Source: Channa striata (Eukaryota; Chordata; Actinopteri; Anabantiformes; Channidae). From it: 64,000 nt of DNA. The notes below the pieces were generated by a model. It made no database searches, was not told the DNA's origin, and saw only the letters and a list, made by a program, of their open reading frames with translations. Below are positions 42,240 through 54,399 of this stretch, piece by piece (position 1 is the stretch's first letter; each line of letters begins with the position of its first letter). The stretch spans positions 12,941,665-13,005,664 of the forward strand of contig CM065172.1 of assembly GCA_033026295.1 (NCBI GenBank). Direction: 5' to 3'. A program made the translations under genes and the position numbers.

Positions 42240-45200
42240 CTCTCTCTTTCTCTCTCTCTCTCAGGAGCGCCTACTGCTGTCTGTGCTGCCAAGGCATGTT
42301 GCTATGGAGATGAAGGCTGATATCAATGCCAAGAAGGAAGATATGATGTTCCACAAGATCTACATCCAAAAACATGACAATGTTAGGTAAACACAGATAA
42401 ATACACATACACGCTCCTACACAAACACATTCATGCACACTGTAGTGAGGGCTTGTCTGCTTCGCTGTCACAGTGGCACCAGTGGCTTTGACCTCACTCC
42501 ACTGACTGATGTGTCAGTTACAGAGTCACTCTAACAACTAATTCCCTTACTGCATGTATTATGCATGTTGTGGTTTATTGACACGAGCACACCGCCGTGC
42601 TCTCGGTAGCAAATGATAGAATTTTCAGCTTGTTTTAGCTCTCAAACCTACATTTCACCTACCCACTGGAAATAACTCCGTACTGACAGGTGACTGTGAC
42701 ACTGTTTATTAGCCTACTAGTGCCGTTTAGGTTGAATTGATGATGGTGGAGCCAATGAAATGAGGTCATAGACGAAATCTCGTGTTAGTGGTGACCCAAA
42801 TAGTTACTTCTGCTCTTTCACGTTGTAACCCTACTAGGGTTAAACAGTCCATTATCTAAATGTACCACAACAGTTGCCCAAATTTTTTTTTTTGTTGCTC
42901 TTGTTCACATCAGTAATGACAGGCCTGTATTTTAAATTGTGACCAGTGCAGAGAACTTTTAAATGCATTGTTTTAAACGTGTTTATTAAACAAGGTTTTC
43001 ATTCAAATATATACTGTTTACTCAAACCATGCATGCTCACTACATGGCTAAGCACTGAGGGTAAATGGGAAAATATGTGTGTCATTTAAGTGAACTAACC
43101 TCCTAAAGATGCTATTGCATCATGGCTTAAAAGTCTTGGCTAGGATGGGAGATGCAGACAGGCTCCGGACTGCTGTAATTTAGGACCAGGATGACCTCAC
43201 GAGACGAACAGCGCCATCTGTCGCCTTCAGCTGAAACTCTGTCTGTGGTGTTTATCCTCGCCTTTCATTGCTATCAAAAGTTAGCAATGAAAGGCATGCA
43301 GACAGGGGGGTGGCGGGGCTGTTCTCAGAGGGATGGGCTGGAGGAGGTGACCTACATTGGCCTAGATGATGGGAACCAGAGCTGAACAAATGCCTGCCTC
43401 TCTCCCCTGCTCACATGGCAGCCGGACGATGAGGAGCCCATGCTAACTACCGCTGTACTTTATTTGATGCATCTGATGTTTTTGTCTTTCTTTTCCTTTC
43501 TGTCTGTTTCGATTGCCCTCTCCCTCGCTTTCTCCCTATCACCACTATCGCCTCTCTTGCAGCATACTGTTTGCAGACATTGAGGGCTTCACCAGCCTGG
43601 CGTCTCAGTGCACGGCCCAGGAGCTGGTCATGACGCTGAATGAGCTGTTCGCCCGCTTTGACAAGCTGGCCTCGGTGAGCGCTGACACCTGCCACCGCCA
43701 TTTTCACAGCTGAGCCATTGTTGCTTATGCAACCGTACAGTCTGTAGCCTTCACTGTTAGTATGACAAAGCCGATGTGTCGTTGAGGAAGGGGGAGTCAC
43801 TAAAGCATTGTGTAACACATCAATTAGACTATGCTGAGACTGATGAGTCATCTGAATTATGCATGAAAAGCTCTGTGTTTGACATGAGCATGCTGTGTAT
43901 TAGCTGTAATTCAGGACCTAATACTTTACGTGTGTGTCCTTGCTTTACAGGAGAACCACTGCCTGCGTATTAAAATACTAGGGGACTGTTATTACTGTGT
44001 GTCAGGGCTGCCCGAACCCCGGGCTGACCACGCCCACTGCTGTGTGGAAATGGGCGTTGATATGATTGAAGCTATCTCGTGAGTCAAACACACACTAATC
44101 CGCTGAAACACCTACATGCTCAATACAGGAACATGCAGCTTACAATCAAGTAATGCTGTACTGTCCCACTGAAGGTTAAATGTCAGCACAGAGCTCTCAC
44201 GTGTGTGTGTGTGTGTGTGTCTATACACCTACAGACTGGTGAGAGAGGTGACAGGAGTTAATGTAAACATGCGGGTGGGCATCCACAGTGGGCGCGTTCA
44301 CTGTGGGGTTTTGGGCCTGCGCAAGTGGCAGTTTGACGTCTGGTCCAACGATGTGACGCTCGCCAACCAAATGGAGGCTGGAGGGAAGGCTGGGTAAGTC
44401 CCTCCCACCCCACCTGCTTCTGTTCTGACATAGGCTGCCATTGGACACTTAGTGTCTGACACACTGTATGTGTTTATGTGTGTGTAGGCGCATCCACATT
44501 ACCAAAGCCACACTGCAGTATCTGAACGGAGACTACGAGGTAGAGCCAGGATTTGGAGGAGAGAGGAATTCTTACCTGAAGGAGCACAACATCGAAACCT
44601 TCTTGGTGCTGGGCTGCAGCCAGAAGAGGGTTAGTGTCAGGTCAAATGCGCACACACCTAGCGCCGTCCTTTTCAGAACTTCACTTTACCGTTATATTTC
44701 ACGCAAACAGTATAATGGCTTGTCACCTGGCACAGAAGATCTTGTTTCTCAAAGCACCTAACCTGGTGGGGGTTCTTCACTTTCAGAAAGAGGAGAAAGC
44801 GATGATGGCCAAGATGCAGCGAGCACGTGCAAATTCTACAGAGGGACTGATGCCACGCTGGGTGCCTGACAGATCCTTCGCCAGAACGAAGGAGTCCAAA
44901 GTCTTCAGGCAGATGGTGAGATACACGCAGGGAGCACTTAGCTCAGTGCATAGCACCTGTTCTTCTTGTCTATATCCTGTTCCCTGTGTCATCCTTGCCC
45001 CCCCCAAAGTCAAATCATAAATATCCTTTCTAATTATGTCCTCAAAGCAGATATTAATATTAGATCATCAAGGGTCAGAGAACTTTTGTAAGGTAAAATT
45101 CTTACCAGCTTTCTATTGATGCACTTCACATTCAACATCGTTACAAAAAGAGATGTAATATCTAATAATCTGGTATGGCTTCAGTCATAATCACACTAGT

Positions 45201-48200
45201 TGATAATTTCATTGTTCCAGACTCAGTGAGCCATCTGTATGCAAATTAACATTTGTTTCAAGAAAATACTATTACTAGAAAATATTAGAAAATGTTTGTA
45301 GTTTAAAGTAGCATGTTAGTATCGTTACTGATAGCATGCCAGTAGAGCCTTGTTTAGAATACCATTAACCATAATTCATAAGATTTTGTTTTCCTCCGTG
45401 ACTCTGCCATATGGAGAAAAGTTTAAAGGAGTCAGTGGGAATGTGAGAAGATATATTGATTTGTTCTGTCAAACAAACAGGAGTTATAACAGGACTCTTA
45501 GGGATTTCCAGCCACAGTGCTGGCTGAATATTTCTCACTCATGCTCTCTCCCTGCCTCCCTCGCTTTATGCTACATGTCTCATTTCCTTTTCTTTCCTAC
45601 TTTCTTTCACTCTCCTCCTCCTTTAGTCCTTCTCTATCTCAGATGGTTTGAGCCCTAGGGGCAAAGAGGGTGTAATTTGAAGCCTCCGAGCATTAATTAA
45701 AACATCAGTCTGGCTCTCAGGGATTAGCTGTGCAGATGTCTTGAGTCTCTGTCTGTTTTTCTGTTGGATGTACTGTGGCTACATGATCGTCTCTCCCCTT
45801 TCTATCTTCCTCTTTTCCTCCACCGGCCCTGTTTTTCACTCTCATTTTCTCACCCTCTCCCTGTTTTTCTCAGGGCATCGATGAAGCATCCAGCAAAGAC
45901 AAGTGAGTGTTTTGGCCCTACTTTCTGTTATTGCTGCTTTTGTTATTATAAGACTGTCACTGTAGTGGTCTGACTTCAGAGCCCACTGTTTGTTTAATAT
46001 AGTCCGATTGAATTCAGCCCTAATACCATACTAGCTCTGAGTCATCTTGTCTGTCACAGGATAAGCCAACTCCTTTAAACAAACAGACACATACACTAAC
46101 AGATGCAAAAACACACCACGCAGTGACCTATTGTTTCATCCATCTTACAGCCGCTGCACTCAGGAGGCCCTGAACCCTGAGGATGAGGTGGATGAGTTTC
46201 TTGGGCGGGCCATTGATGCTCGCAGCATCGACCAGCTTAGGAAAGATCACGTCAAGAAGTTTCTGCTCACTTTTCAGACCTCTGATCTTGAGAAAAAGGT
46301 GGATGATTTAACAGGAGTTAATTTATTGTATCCTCGTGAACTTAGCTGCTGAAGAAATTGATTTTCTATTGATGTTCTGTTTTCAGTACTCCAAAAAGAT
46401 TGATGATCGTTTTGGGGGATATGTCGCCTGCACACTCCTTGTTTTCTGTTTTATATGTTTCATTCAGATTATCATATTCCCAAAGTAAGTACTCCATAAG
46501 TTGCACTACCCAGTTTCCATGTTATACAGAAATGTAGACAGGAAATGTGGTCATGATTAGTTTGTGATGACTTAATGATTTCCTAATGAGCCTGTTTGCT
46601 TGTCTTCCGCAGAACACCACTTATGCTTGGCCTTTATATCAGTATCTTCATCATCCTTGCCAACATTCTCTTCATCTGTGCCATCTACTCCTGCATCAAA
46701 GTAAGACACAAAGGCCTTCACCACTCATATGATTCTGCTTGCAGTTATCTTCAGATAAGAGTCATTATCACATGTCTTCAGCCAGCATTACTAATGGTAT
46801 TAACTTATCTGATATTGTTCCCGCTGCCTCTATGAAGCTCTTCCCAGCTGCCTTGCAGACTGTAACCAAGAAAATAGTCCAGTCTCGTGCAAACAGCACA
46901 CTGGTGGGCGTCTTCACCATCCTCCTTCTCTTCATCTCTTCTTTTGCTAATATGGTAGGGACCACTGCTTTTCATTTTGTTACTTGTGCCTAATAACATG
47001 TTGCTTTAGGAAACTTACCCAATGATATTGAGGAAGGAGCTTGTATGTACCGCTATTACATCTGTTGTTTCCTGTTAGTGCGTCATACGATTATCATCTC
47101 CATAGGAAATCTATACCAGCATTAGCGACATTATAGAGACCCACTGTAGTTGTGTCTACTGTAGTTTTATTAAAATACGCTTAAATCTAATGTCATTGTG
47201 TGCCACACGACAAATGCCATGGTTGAAAAAAGTCACAGAAAGGTTATGAAGACGTACAGTTAATAAATATTTAAACCTTAGCCACCATTGAATGAGGTTT
47301 TTAAATAAGCAGGTGTTGAAAACCTGTCTGACAAATATGGTTACTGCTGTACAGTACATACTGTACGTTAGCTGTATTGTAAGTCTTTGAAATATCACGA
47401 TCGGTTTCTTGTTTTGTGATGTGTGGATCCACTTGTTTGATTGGTGACATGCAGGCTGTGTCTCACTACTTTAACATTTGGCTAATTTACATTTAAATTT
47501 AATAATGAACTTAGTAGATTTCTGCTCAACTCAGCAGTTGCTTATCCTAATTTAAAGATTGTTTTCTTGTATCATAATGCAGGCAAGTTTCTTGACAAAA
47601 GCTTTGAAACTTACTGTATGGAAACACCTGCATCAAGTGCGTGTTTTCTGTCAAACAACTGGCCCAAGGACTATCTTGATCCCGTCCTGCCCCACATATC
47701 TTAGTCAAAACATTTGAATAGCCAGGTGCTCCTTATCAAACATGTCTATGCAATGGGCAAATGAGTCATGGATATTACCATGGGCCCTTTAAAACCATTA
47801 GCTGGGTTCAAATGTTGCTGGGCATATTTCCATGTTAAATAATTGGGCTTTCTGTTTTTAGGACAACATTTGAATATGTCCCCTCCTTGCTTCTTTTCTG
47901 TCAGTTTACCTGCAGCACAGAGAAACTGCAGGACTGTGTGCAGGATGAGCTGAACACATCGATGACTCTCTGTCTCCTACACAACCTGACAAAGACAGCA
48001 GAGGACGGTTTGACCCTGTGTTCCAGCCAGGCCATGCCCTGCCATTTCCCTGAGGTCAGTCTCATCATTTTATTTAGCATGTCTGCTAGCGTTATCTTTA
48101 GTCTGTGTTCTCACACATTTGCAGATGCGTGCCAATGTGCTCATGTTTGTCTTTGTTTTGTATGCGTAAAAAGTATGTTTGAATATTCACCCAACCCTCC

Positions 48201-51200
48201 TCCTCCTCCTCCTCCCTGCCTGTTTCCTGTCTGCTGCAGTATTTCACTTACAGCGTGCTGCTGACCCTGCTGGCCTGCTCCGTGTTCCTCCACATCAGCA
48301 GCATAGGGAAGCTGGCTCTGATGCTGCTCATCCAGCTCACTTTCCTGCTGCTGGTGGAGTGGCCTCAGGTGGCCCTGTTTGACAACGCAGACCTGCTGGT
48401 CACTGCCAACACTTTGTGAGTCCCCTGCAAGGAACACACACACACACATTACACATACACTGTGTATTTGAGCTTGCATAGCCCAGCTCTTGTGTCATAA
48501 TACTGTGGTTTAGGTTAGACATGGCCTACTTTCTTACAAGGTTTAGACCTTGTAACAAAAGACCCACTTTCTGATGTGAAGTTCTAGTTTTTGAATATGT
48601 TCTCATTTTTTATTTCAGGCAATTAACACCTGTTAATGGTTCCCTAACACAGTAAGTTATTCTATCATTTTATATTTTGTACTGTCAACTTTTCGCTCTT
48701 TTAAATAATTGACTTTCTCTTGTCCATTTCTCAGCCCTGGTTTTAATGAAACTGCAGAACAGTGGTAAGCAGCTTTTACTCGTTCCATATTTTCTACGTG
48801 TTGGGTTTCATACATATATTACTCTCACGAAAGACACAGTCATATATGGCTCTTGCCAACTCCTCTTTTCCTCTTCAGCCTGGAGAGGGTGACCAAGGTA
48901 TCCCTAAAGGTCATGATCCCAGTAATCCTGACAGTTTTTGTTCTGGCTCTCTACTTGCATGGCCAGCAGGTGGAGTCCACCGCACGCCTTGACTTTCTCT
49001 GGAAGCTGCAGGTAACTTAAACTGTTTGATGTGTTAAACGGAAACAAAACTGAAGCTGGACACCAACAGTGACACGTGTGAGCAGTTCAGGAGTGCAGTA
49101 GCATAACAGTTACACTAAGCAACTCCGTCTACGTGTCTGTCTTTCTTCAGGCCACAGAAGAGAAAGAGGACATGGAGAAACTGCAAGCATACAACCGCCG
49201 CCTGCTCCACAACATCCTACCCAAGGATGTAGCTGCCCACTTCCTGGCCCGAGAGCGCCGCAATGACGAATTGTACTACCAGTCGTGTGAATGTGTCGCT
49301 GTCATGTTTGCCTCCATCAGCAACTTTTCAGAGTTCTACGTGGAGCTCGAGGCTAACAATGAGGGAGTGGAGTGTCTCAGACTGCTCAATGAGATCATCG
49401 CTGATTTTGATGAGGTGAAGACAGGCCACATATAACATTAAATGCAAATTGAATACGTATAGAAACTATTAATTAGATAAGGTGTTGGGAAAATGAAAAG
49501 TTTGTTGGGTTTTTTTTGCCTGGGTGTGTTGGTCTGAAACTTACCGTGCTGTTGACGCTGTAGCTGAATGATTGTCTCATTTCCTCTTCTATGTGGGTAT
49601 TTGACTCTAGATCATCAGCGAGGAAAGGTTCCGCCAACTGGAGAAAATTAAAACCATCGGCTCTACCTACATGGCAGCCTCCGGCCTCAACGTTTCCACG
49701 TACGACAAAGAGGGACGCTCACACATCCTGGCTTTGGCCGACTACGCCATGAGGCTTAGAGAGCAGATGAAATACATAAACGAGCACTCCTTCAACAACT
49801 TCCAGATGAAGATAGGTAAGCCTTCCTTTTTAGAAAGAACATACTTGTGGAGTTAATATGGTGTAACTAATATGATTTCTTCTCAGGGTTGAACATGGGG
49901 CCTGTGGTAGCAGGGGTGATAGGAGCCAGGAAACCCCAGTATGATATATGGGGGAACACAGTCAACGTGGCCAGCCGTATGGACAGTACAGGAGTACCAG
50001 ATTATATCCAGGTATCATACAAATCACAGACTTCTTTTTGTAATTGCTCAGCATTTTGTGAATCTAACTAGCAACAATTTTCTGTTTAGAACTCATATTA
50101 TTTTATCAACCAGTGCAGACTGCTATTCTGGTTACTTGCAATATTAGTCATTATGAAGTTGTCGGTAGTCATTCCAAGTGAGTCAGTCATGTTGACTCAC
50201 ATCTAATTCTTGCTCAAGTTCTGCATTCTTAGGTCTTCTGAAAATATGTCTACAAACATATTAACTGAGAGATCTTAATCAATCCAAAGTACACAAAGTT
50301 GGAAGTATTGTTTGTGGTACTGATACAATCAGTGCACAGTGCATGAGTCCTTTAGCTTAGGCATTTAGGCTCAGACATCTGGTTTGCAGAAGTACCTTTG
50401 AGCAAGAATCCCTATCAGCACTGGGTGTGCTGGTCTCCAGCATTAATGTTGCTCTAACGTCCCAATGGAGGACGGCAGAAAGCTTCATTTAATTTTTCTA
50501 CAGAGGTCATATATTTAAAATAGTATTATCAACTTCAACAGGAAAATGATAATCACAATGATCAGCCATGATGTGTTCTTCCAATTTAGAATAATTTTCA
50601 TACAGTTTTATTTATCATCTTGTTTATCATATATAGTGAAATACATTTGTTAAAAATACATGAGCTCAGCTAAATGCTGTAGATTTTCTGCCCCCAAATA
50701 AGAACTCTGCTGCCATCTTTTGTACAATATGAGTTACTGTTATTTTAAATCAGTCCCTGACTTTCACATTTGTTCTTCAGTTTGTCGGGCGTCTGTAAAG
50801 TACTTTAAATTGCATGAACTTGTGCAAAAAGGGCTTTGCAAATAAATTTGGATTGGTTGATTGAGTATATAAATAGTAGGGATACAATTAACAGTTGTTT
50901 CTATGTCAGTTAATCTATTTGTTTTTATTTGAATCAGTAATTGTTTAGTTTCTGAAATATCAACATAGAAAAATATGTTCTACTACGATATGATAGTAAT
51001 TTATATTTGCTTGATTAAACAATTACAATGATGAATTGTTTCTTAAAACTATTTGTTATTATTATTTTGAGGCATTGCTTAACTTTAGTCCAGTAATTTA
51101 AATGTTAAATTGACAAATGCTGGAAAATTGCAATAACAATAGTCTGGTCAAATAATAGATCACAAAAGTCAAAATAATTCGGAAATTGTTTGAATTCATC

Positions 51201-51491
51201 GAGACGAGCATATTTCTTTTGGCTCTAGTTTAATTTGAAAAATAACTACTTACCTATCTACATTCTTTCAATGTCAAACTGAGAGTGGGACTGTCCGTGT
51301 TTCTCCTGGACAGGGTTGAGTGTCTCACACTGTGGGTGTCAAATGTCTGTGTCCTCTCTCAGGTGACCACAGACTTGTACCGCGTGCTAGAAAACAACGG
51401 ATACCAGCTAGACTGTCGAGGTGTGGTCAAGGTGAAAGGAAAGGGAGAGATGACCACTTACTTCCTCACCAGTGGTCCCCCGGGCAGTTAA
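27396..51491 (+). CDS. adcy6: Adenylyl cyclase type 6 (22 coding exons, complete)
   Basis: Plasma-membrane enzyme making cAMP from ATP; the family is Gs-activated and the type 5/6 branch is inhibited by Gi and by sub-micromolar calcium. Exons: 27396-28289, 41709-41858, 42265-42386, 43563-43674, 43951-44078, 44235-44393, 44488-44629, 44787-44915, 45874-45902, 46151-46298, 46387-46484, 46613-46700, 46838-46954, 47905-48054, 48240-48415, 48619-48651, 48735-48764, 48879-49011, 49151-49414, 49611-49815, 49887-50011, 51363-51491. Total 1186 codons (human ADCY6 1168), every junction in phase. The N-terminus (DERKTAWGERNG, RYMSCLRD) is ADCY6-like. Order: cytosolic N-terminus, six membrane spans, C1 with metal-binding Asp394 (FADIEGF) and Asp438 (GDCYYC), six more spans, C2 with Asp1122 and Asn1129/Arg1133 (YDIWGNTVNVASR) and KVKGKGEMTTY. 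All catalytic residues are present. Confidence 0.97.
33150..33245. repeat. Possible SINE/MITE-like fragment
   Basis: Contains 'cacaatatcatctcaaggcac' style text around TTTACATAGG, which resembles a short repeat I remember as common in spiny-rayed fish. Family and ends are not determined. Confidence 0.35.
33681..33702. repeat. (CTGT)n tetranucleotide repeat
   Basis: About five TCTG units inside the adcy6 first intron. Confidence 0.9.
36380..36730 (-). mobile_element. Decayed DNA transposon, Tc1/mariner-like
   Basis: The minus strand at 36478-36445 reads PNSPDLNPIERL followed by a stop. SPDLNPIE is the signature before the last catalytic acid of Tc1/mariner-type transposases. The neighbouring plus-strand text (CAGGTAAGCGACACACATGCC, GTGATTCATCAGAC) resembles the reverse side of a common fish DNA-transposon family as I remember it. 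There is no intact frame and I did not find terminal repeats. It sits inside the adcy6 first intron, antisense to the gene. Confidence 0.7.
36880..37030. repeat. Possible interspersed-repeat fragment
   Basis: The text 'gaggccaatgaagacacttc' through 'gaatcagctgcagct' resembles a diverged fish repeat whose consensus runs 'gaagccagtg...ctggagtgatgtggtc...gagctgcag'. This is remembered resemblance only. Confidence 0.4.
38970..38994. repeat. (CA)n microsatellite
   Basis: Twelve CA units in the adcy6 first intron. Confidence 0.9.
42207..42262. repeat. adcy6: (CT)n tract forming the polypyrimidine tract of adcy6 exon 3
   Basis: A CT microsatellite of about 56 bases, broken by CCTCCT and TTT, ends directly in the acceptor TCTCAG|GAGCGC at 42264/42265. 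The repeat itself is therefore the splicing signal for the exon encoding ERLLLSVLPRHVAMEM. Confidence 0.9.
44201..44220. repeat. adcy6: (GT)n repeat before an adcy6 acceptor
   Basis: Ten GT units end 14 bases before the acceptor of the exon starting at 44235. The tract between repeat and acceptor is only weakly pyrimidine-rich. Confidence 0.9.
48619..48651 (+). CDS. adcy6: 33-nt mini-exon of adcy6 (second extracellular loop)
   Basis: Bounded by TATTTCAG and GTAAGT. It completes Leu and encodes QLTPVNGSLT with an N-glycosylation sequon, NGS. It enters and leaves in the same phase and its length is a multiple of three, so skipping keeps the frame. Confidence 0.85.
48735..48764 (+). CDS. adcy6: 30-nt mini-exon of adcy6 (second extracellular loop)
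   Basis: Bounded by TTTCTCAG and GTAAGC. It completes His and encodes PGFNETAEQ with a sequon, NET. Mammalian ADCY6 has a comparable ...SNETF... in this loop. It has the same phase as the preceding mini-exon and is also skippable in frame. Confidence 0.85.
50012..51362 (+). other. adcy6: adcy6 last intron, AT-rich, with a possible repeat tail
   Basis: No exon between the C2 exons. At about 50780-50870 the text 'gtactttaaattgcatgaac...gcaaataaatttggattggttgattg' looks like the 3' tail of a fish SINE or LINE (a '...ctatataaataaatttgattgattga' type end). Family not determined. Confidence 0.45.
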
Positions 51492-52079
51492 CGACGGAGC
51501 GGCCGACCACAGAGCGACTGCACTGACGAGACAGAGACTGCAGAGAGACCGAGGGGTCAGCTCGCTGATCAGCACCAGAGTGCGGTGCTAACACACCGGG
51601 AATGGAATGCGGCATACAGTTCCTATGTTGTCACGCACTCGAATGCGCACGTCCAGGATGTTGTTCACATCTGAAGGCATTTCTTTTCCCAAGCTGCTCG
51701 AGAGATCACGAAGCCCAGTTGCCTTAGAACGGAAATGGCTATGCTTGTGTTTATGAGCAATAGTACAAGTTTCATCTGGAGTCACTATATTTATTTTCAC
51801 GCAGATGGCTTTTTGTGATGACCTTGTACAAAACAAAAATGTACGTATACAAAAAAAAGAAACTATGATCCTTAAAGAAAATATGCAAGGACAACATAAA
51901 GGATGACAATGACCAAAGAACAAACGTTTTATATAAACCACACACTAACGATTCTGTTTGAAAGTGCAGAACACGTAAGTAATTTATTTATCGTTTGACA
52001 GCAAAGGCCACGGTAACGTCACTGTCATTGATAGAAACAATCTTTTATTTTGTTGTGGACTCATGAAGGAAAACCCACA

Positions 52080-52102
52080 CAGATAGATAGATAGATAGAT
52101 AA
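52080..52102. repeat. (GATA)n repeat in the adcy6 3'UTR
   Basis: About five GATA units. Confidence 0.9.
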
Positions 52103-53288
52103 ACACTCACAACAAATCGTGGGTCAGATTTTATTGTTTCTTATCAGGGCCGTCTTTATTTCTTCCAGCCTGTGATTAGCTGCAGTCCGGATACGAGGCT
52201 GTTTGTGATTCACCGAAACGTATTGTTGATTACTCGCTCCCTGCAATGTATTATGGTATTATAGACACAACCATTAAGTAAGAAACAAAGGATGGACACT
52301 TTGCTTTATTGTGGACCAGATTATGAAGGAGGAAACAAATTAGTATCATGGTACTGAGGAGAGATTGTCAAACTGTCATGAAGCGTTTTATATAAGTATG
52401 TGTGTGAATACAGTACGTGTGGGTGTGTGAGTGGGCGTGAGCACATGTTAATGAATGCTGATCTTTCTCTATAAAGGGGCATACTGTAACTTGACTGTGA
52501 GGTTTTTATGATACTGTATGACGATGCTTTCTTGCCAAACTGGTTGCTGCAAGGCATGTTTTATATTATTCTTTGCAGTTGTGTGTCCATTCATGATTTC
52601 TTGTGTTGAAATGATCGTTTGAAGAGAATTGCTCTATTGCGCCTTTTACTGGACTGTGATTTTTGACTGATTTCATTCCAACCTAAAGCAAAAGCCTATG
52701 AAATGAAACTTTGGATTGTGTTACAACATGTGAAAGTAACCTGGTTTCCTGACGACTCCACGATTAGCTGTAGGCAGGAATTATCCATCTGCTCACAAGC
52801 ATTGCCTTGAGATAACGTAGTTCCAAGGTCTGCATACTTCACGGACCGATATTCACTTTACATAACAGTATTTGGCACTAGTTAATTGTTTTTGGCACAT
52901 GAAGGCTTGTAGCTCCCCGAAATTACTTGTTCTGATACAATAATCATATGAATGTATCTATAATGAATATTTTTTCCACAATAAAACTGCTACTGCTCTT
53001 TACGTTGCCTTTGGTCCTGGACAAAGAGCTGAATAAATGTACTAGAGGTCAAATTGATTTGCAGGACAGTGAAGTTGTTGCTTACATTCAAACGGGATTT
53101 ACACCTTGTGTTGATGTGCTCACTTTTCTGTCTGAGCCTAAAAATGTTGCCTTTACGGGCTATATAATAAACCTCATTTTCGCTTGCCCCTCTTTTTCCC
53201 TAAACTTCAAAATTCAACACCGTTGAATTTCCGTGGCTTTAAGAAATAGTGCAATTATTGCCATTAGTTTCCCCCTGGGTAAGAGCTC

Positions 53289-53294
53289 AATAAA
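53289..53294 (+). terminator. adcy6: Likely adcy6 poly(A) signal
   Basis: AATAAA followed within 10-45 bases by GT-rich text (TGGTTGTTTTTTGGTTTGC), the expected downstream element. Upstream AATAAA hexamers at 52980, 53032 and 53166 lack such a clear GT-rich follow-up. Confidence 0.6.
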
Positions 53295-53310
53295 TGGTTG
53301 TTTTTTGGTT

Positions 53311-54339
53311 TGCAATTGTGTTTGGTCATTTCTGCTGCCTTTTCTTCTTAGTAACAGATATGACAGATATTCATATTTATAATAGAGAAGTAGGGCACAA
53401 CCCATTGAATCTTGTCACTATGTGATTATAGGAATACAATAAAAAAAATGACATTTAAAATAATTGATATTTTATACTTACAGGTCGGTGTCTTGCTGGT
53501 GCTGTTGTGATAGTCTTTAATTTAGCTTTCATGTCAATCAGCAATGTGCAATCAAGGTTGCACAGTAACCTGAGAGACACCTCCTTCTCCTTTTCTGAAT
53601 AAATCAGTCTACAGTTTCCAGAGGGTGATACAGGAGAGAGTATTTAATTGCGTGCATATGAATAATGAATTTCTGTTGAGGTGATGCCAATATTCACTTA
53701 CAGTGAACATTAATTAAGCTACATAAATTCCTCCTAATCCCTGGTGAAAAAGCACCAAAGCAGTGTCACTCTAACAGGCCCATGACACAGGATCCGGAGT
53801 GTGTCTGAAATACGCTGTGATTTCTTTATTTTAAATGTGCAGGCTTTGGTTGAACCTCCAGCAGCTGCGTTATAGATATTAAAAGGCAACTTCGCCAATT
53901 TTCAATTTGTTTTCTTTGACTTTAGGGTGTAAATGTACATTAATGCTTTGAAACCTCCCTCTGACCTCTGACCTCTACATATTAAAATATTTCTCTCATT
54001 CTATCTGGAAAAACTCCTCCAGAGGACATCATCTGAACTCTTAATGATTAAAAAAAAGTGATGTCATCTGGAGGAGCTCTGGAAAAGCAGGTTGGCCTTG
54101 ATTACAACCTTCATAGTATAACATACCGTGAACTGAAGGTTCCTCCAAGTGATGTCATCTGGAGGAATTTTCACCATAGAAGGAATTTTTTATATTTAAT
54201 ATTTAAGATGCTACCCAAACTCAGTATGAGTGTATCCTTTACCAGTGTTTAAAAATGTGCCTGAATATTTTTTTTTTTATTATTTGAGTTTGAGTCCCAT
54301 CTTTGCACCTGCTGTCTCACTGAAATGTGCCGGTGACGA
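53311..54339. other. Intergenic DNA between adcy6 and galnt6
   Basis: No gene recognised. AT-rich, with a compact palindromic repeat cluster at 54.01-54.17 kb and a T run at about 54270. GC content rises sharply after 54.33 kb at the galnt6 promoter. Confidence 0.6.
54012..54166. repeat. Cluster of three related inverted-repeat units
   Basis: CTCCTCCAGAGGACAT (from 54015) is the near-exact reverse complement of ATGTCATCTGGAGGAG at 54061-54076. A third copy at 54141-54166 is by itself a near-palindrome, TCCTCCA...TGGAGGA around TGATGTCA. Arms and spacing suggest a small repeat element or a factor-binding cluster. Confidence 0.7.
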
Positions 54340-54399
54340 GCCGCGCAGACGTCAGGCGTCCGTGTCCTCCAGCAGGGGACTCACTCCTACTACTTAACT

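Larger units (their letters stand above)
51492..53310 (+). other. adcy6: adcy6 3'UTR
   Basis: Runs from the stop to the most likely poly(A) site. Several AATAAA signals occur (52980, 53032, 53166 and 53289), so alternative ends are possible. It contains a short GATA tetranucleotide repeat. Confidence 0.65.

Noticed and set aside
43191..43385. Open frame of 64 codons before adcy6 exon 4
   Set aside because: It does not match cyclase sequence and is not needed: exon 3 joins exon 4 directly in phase.
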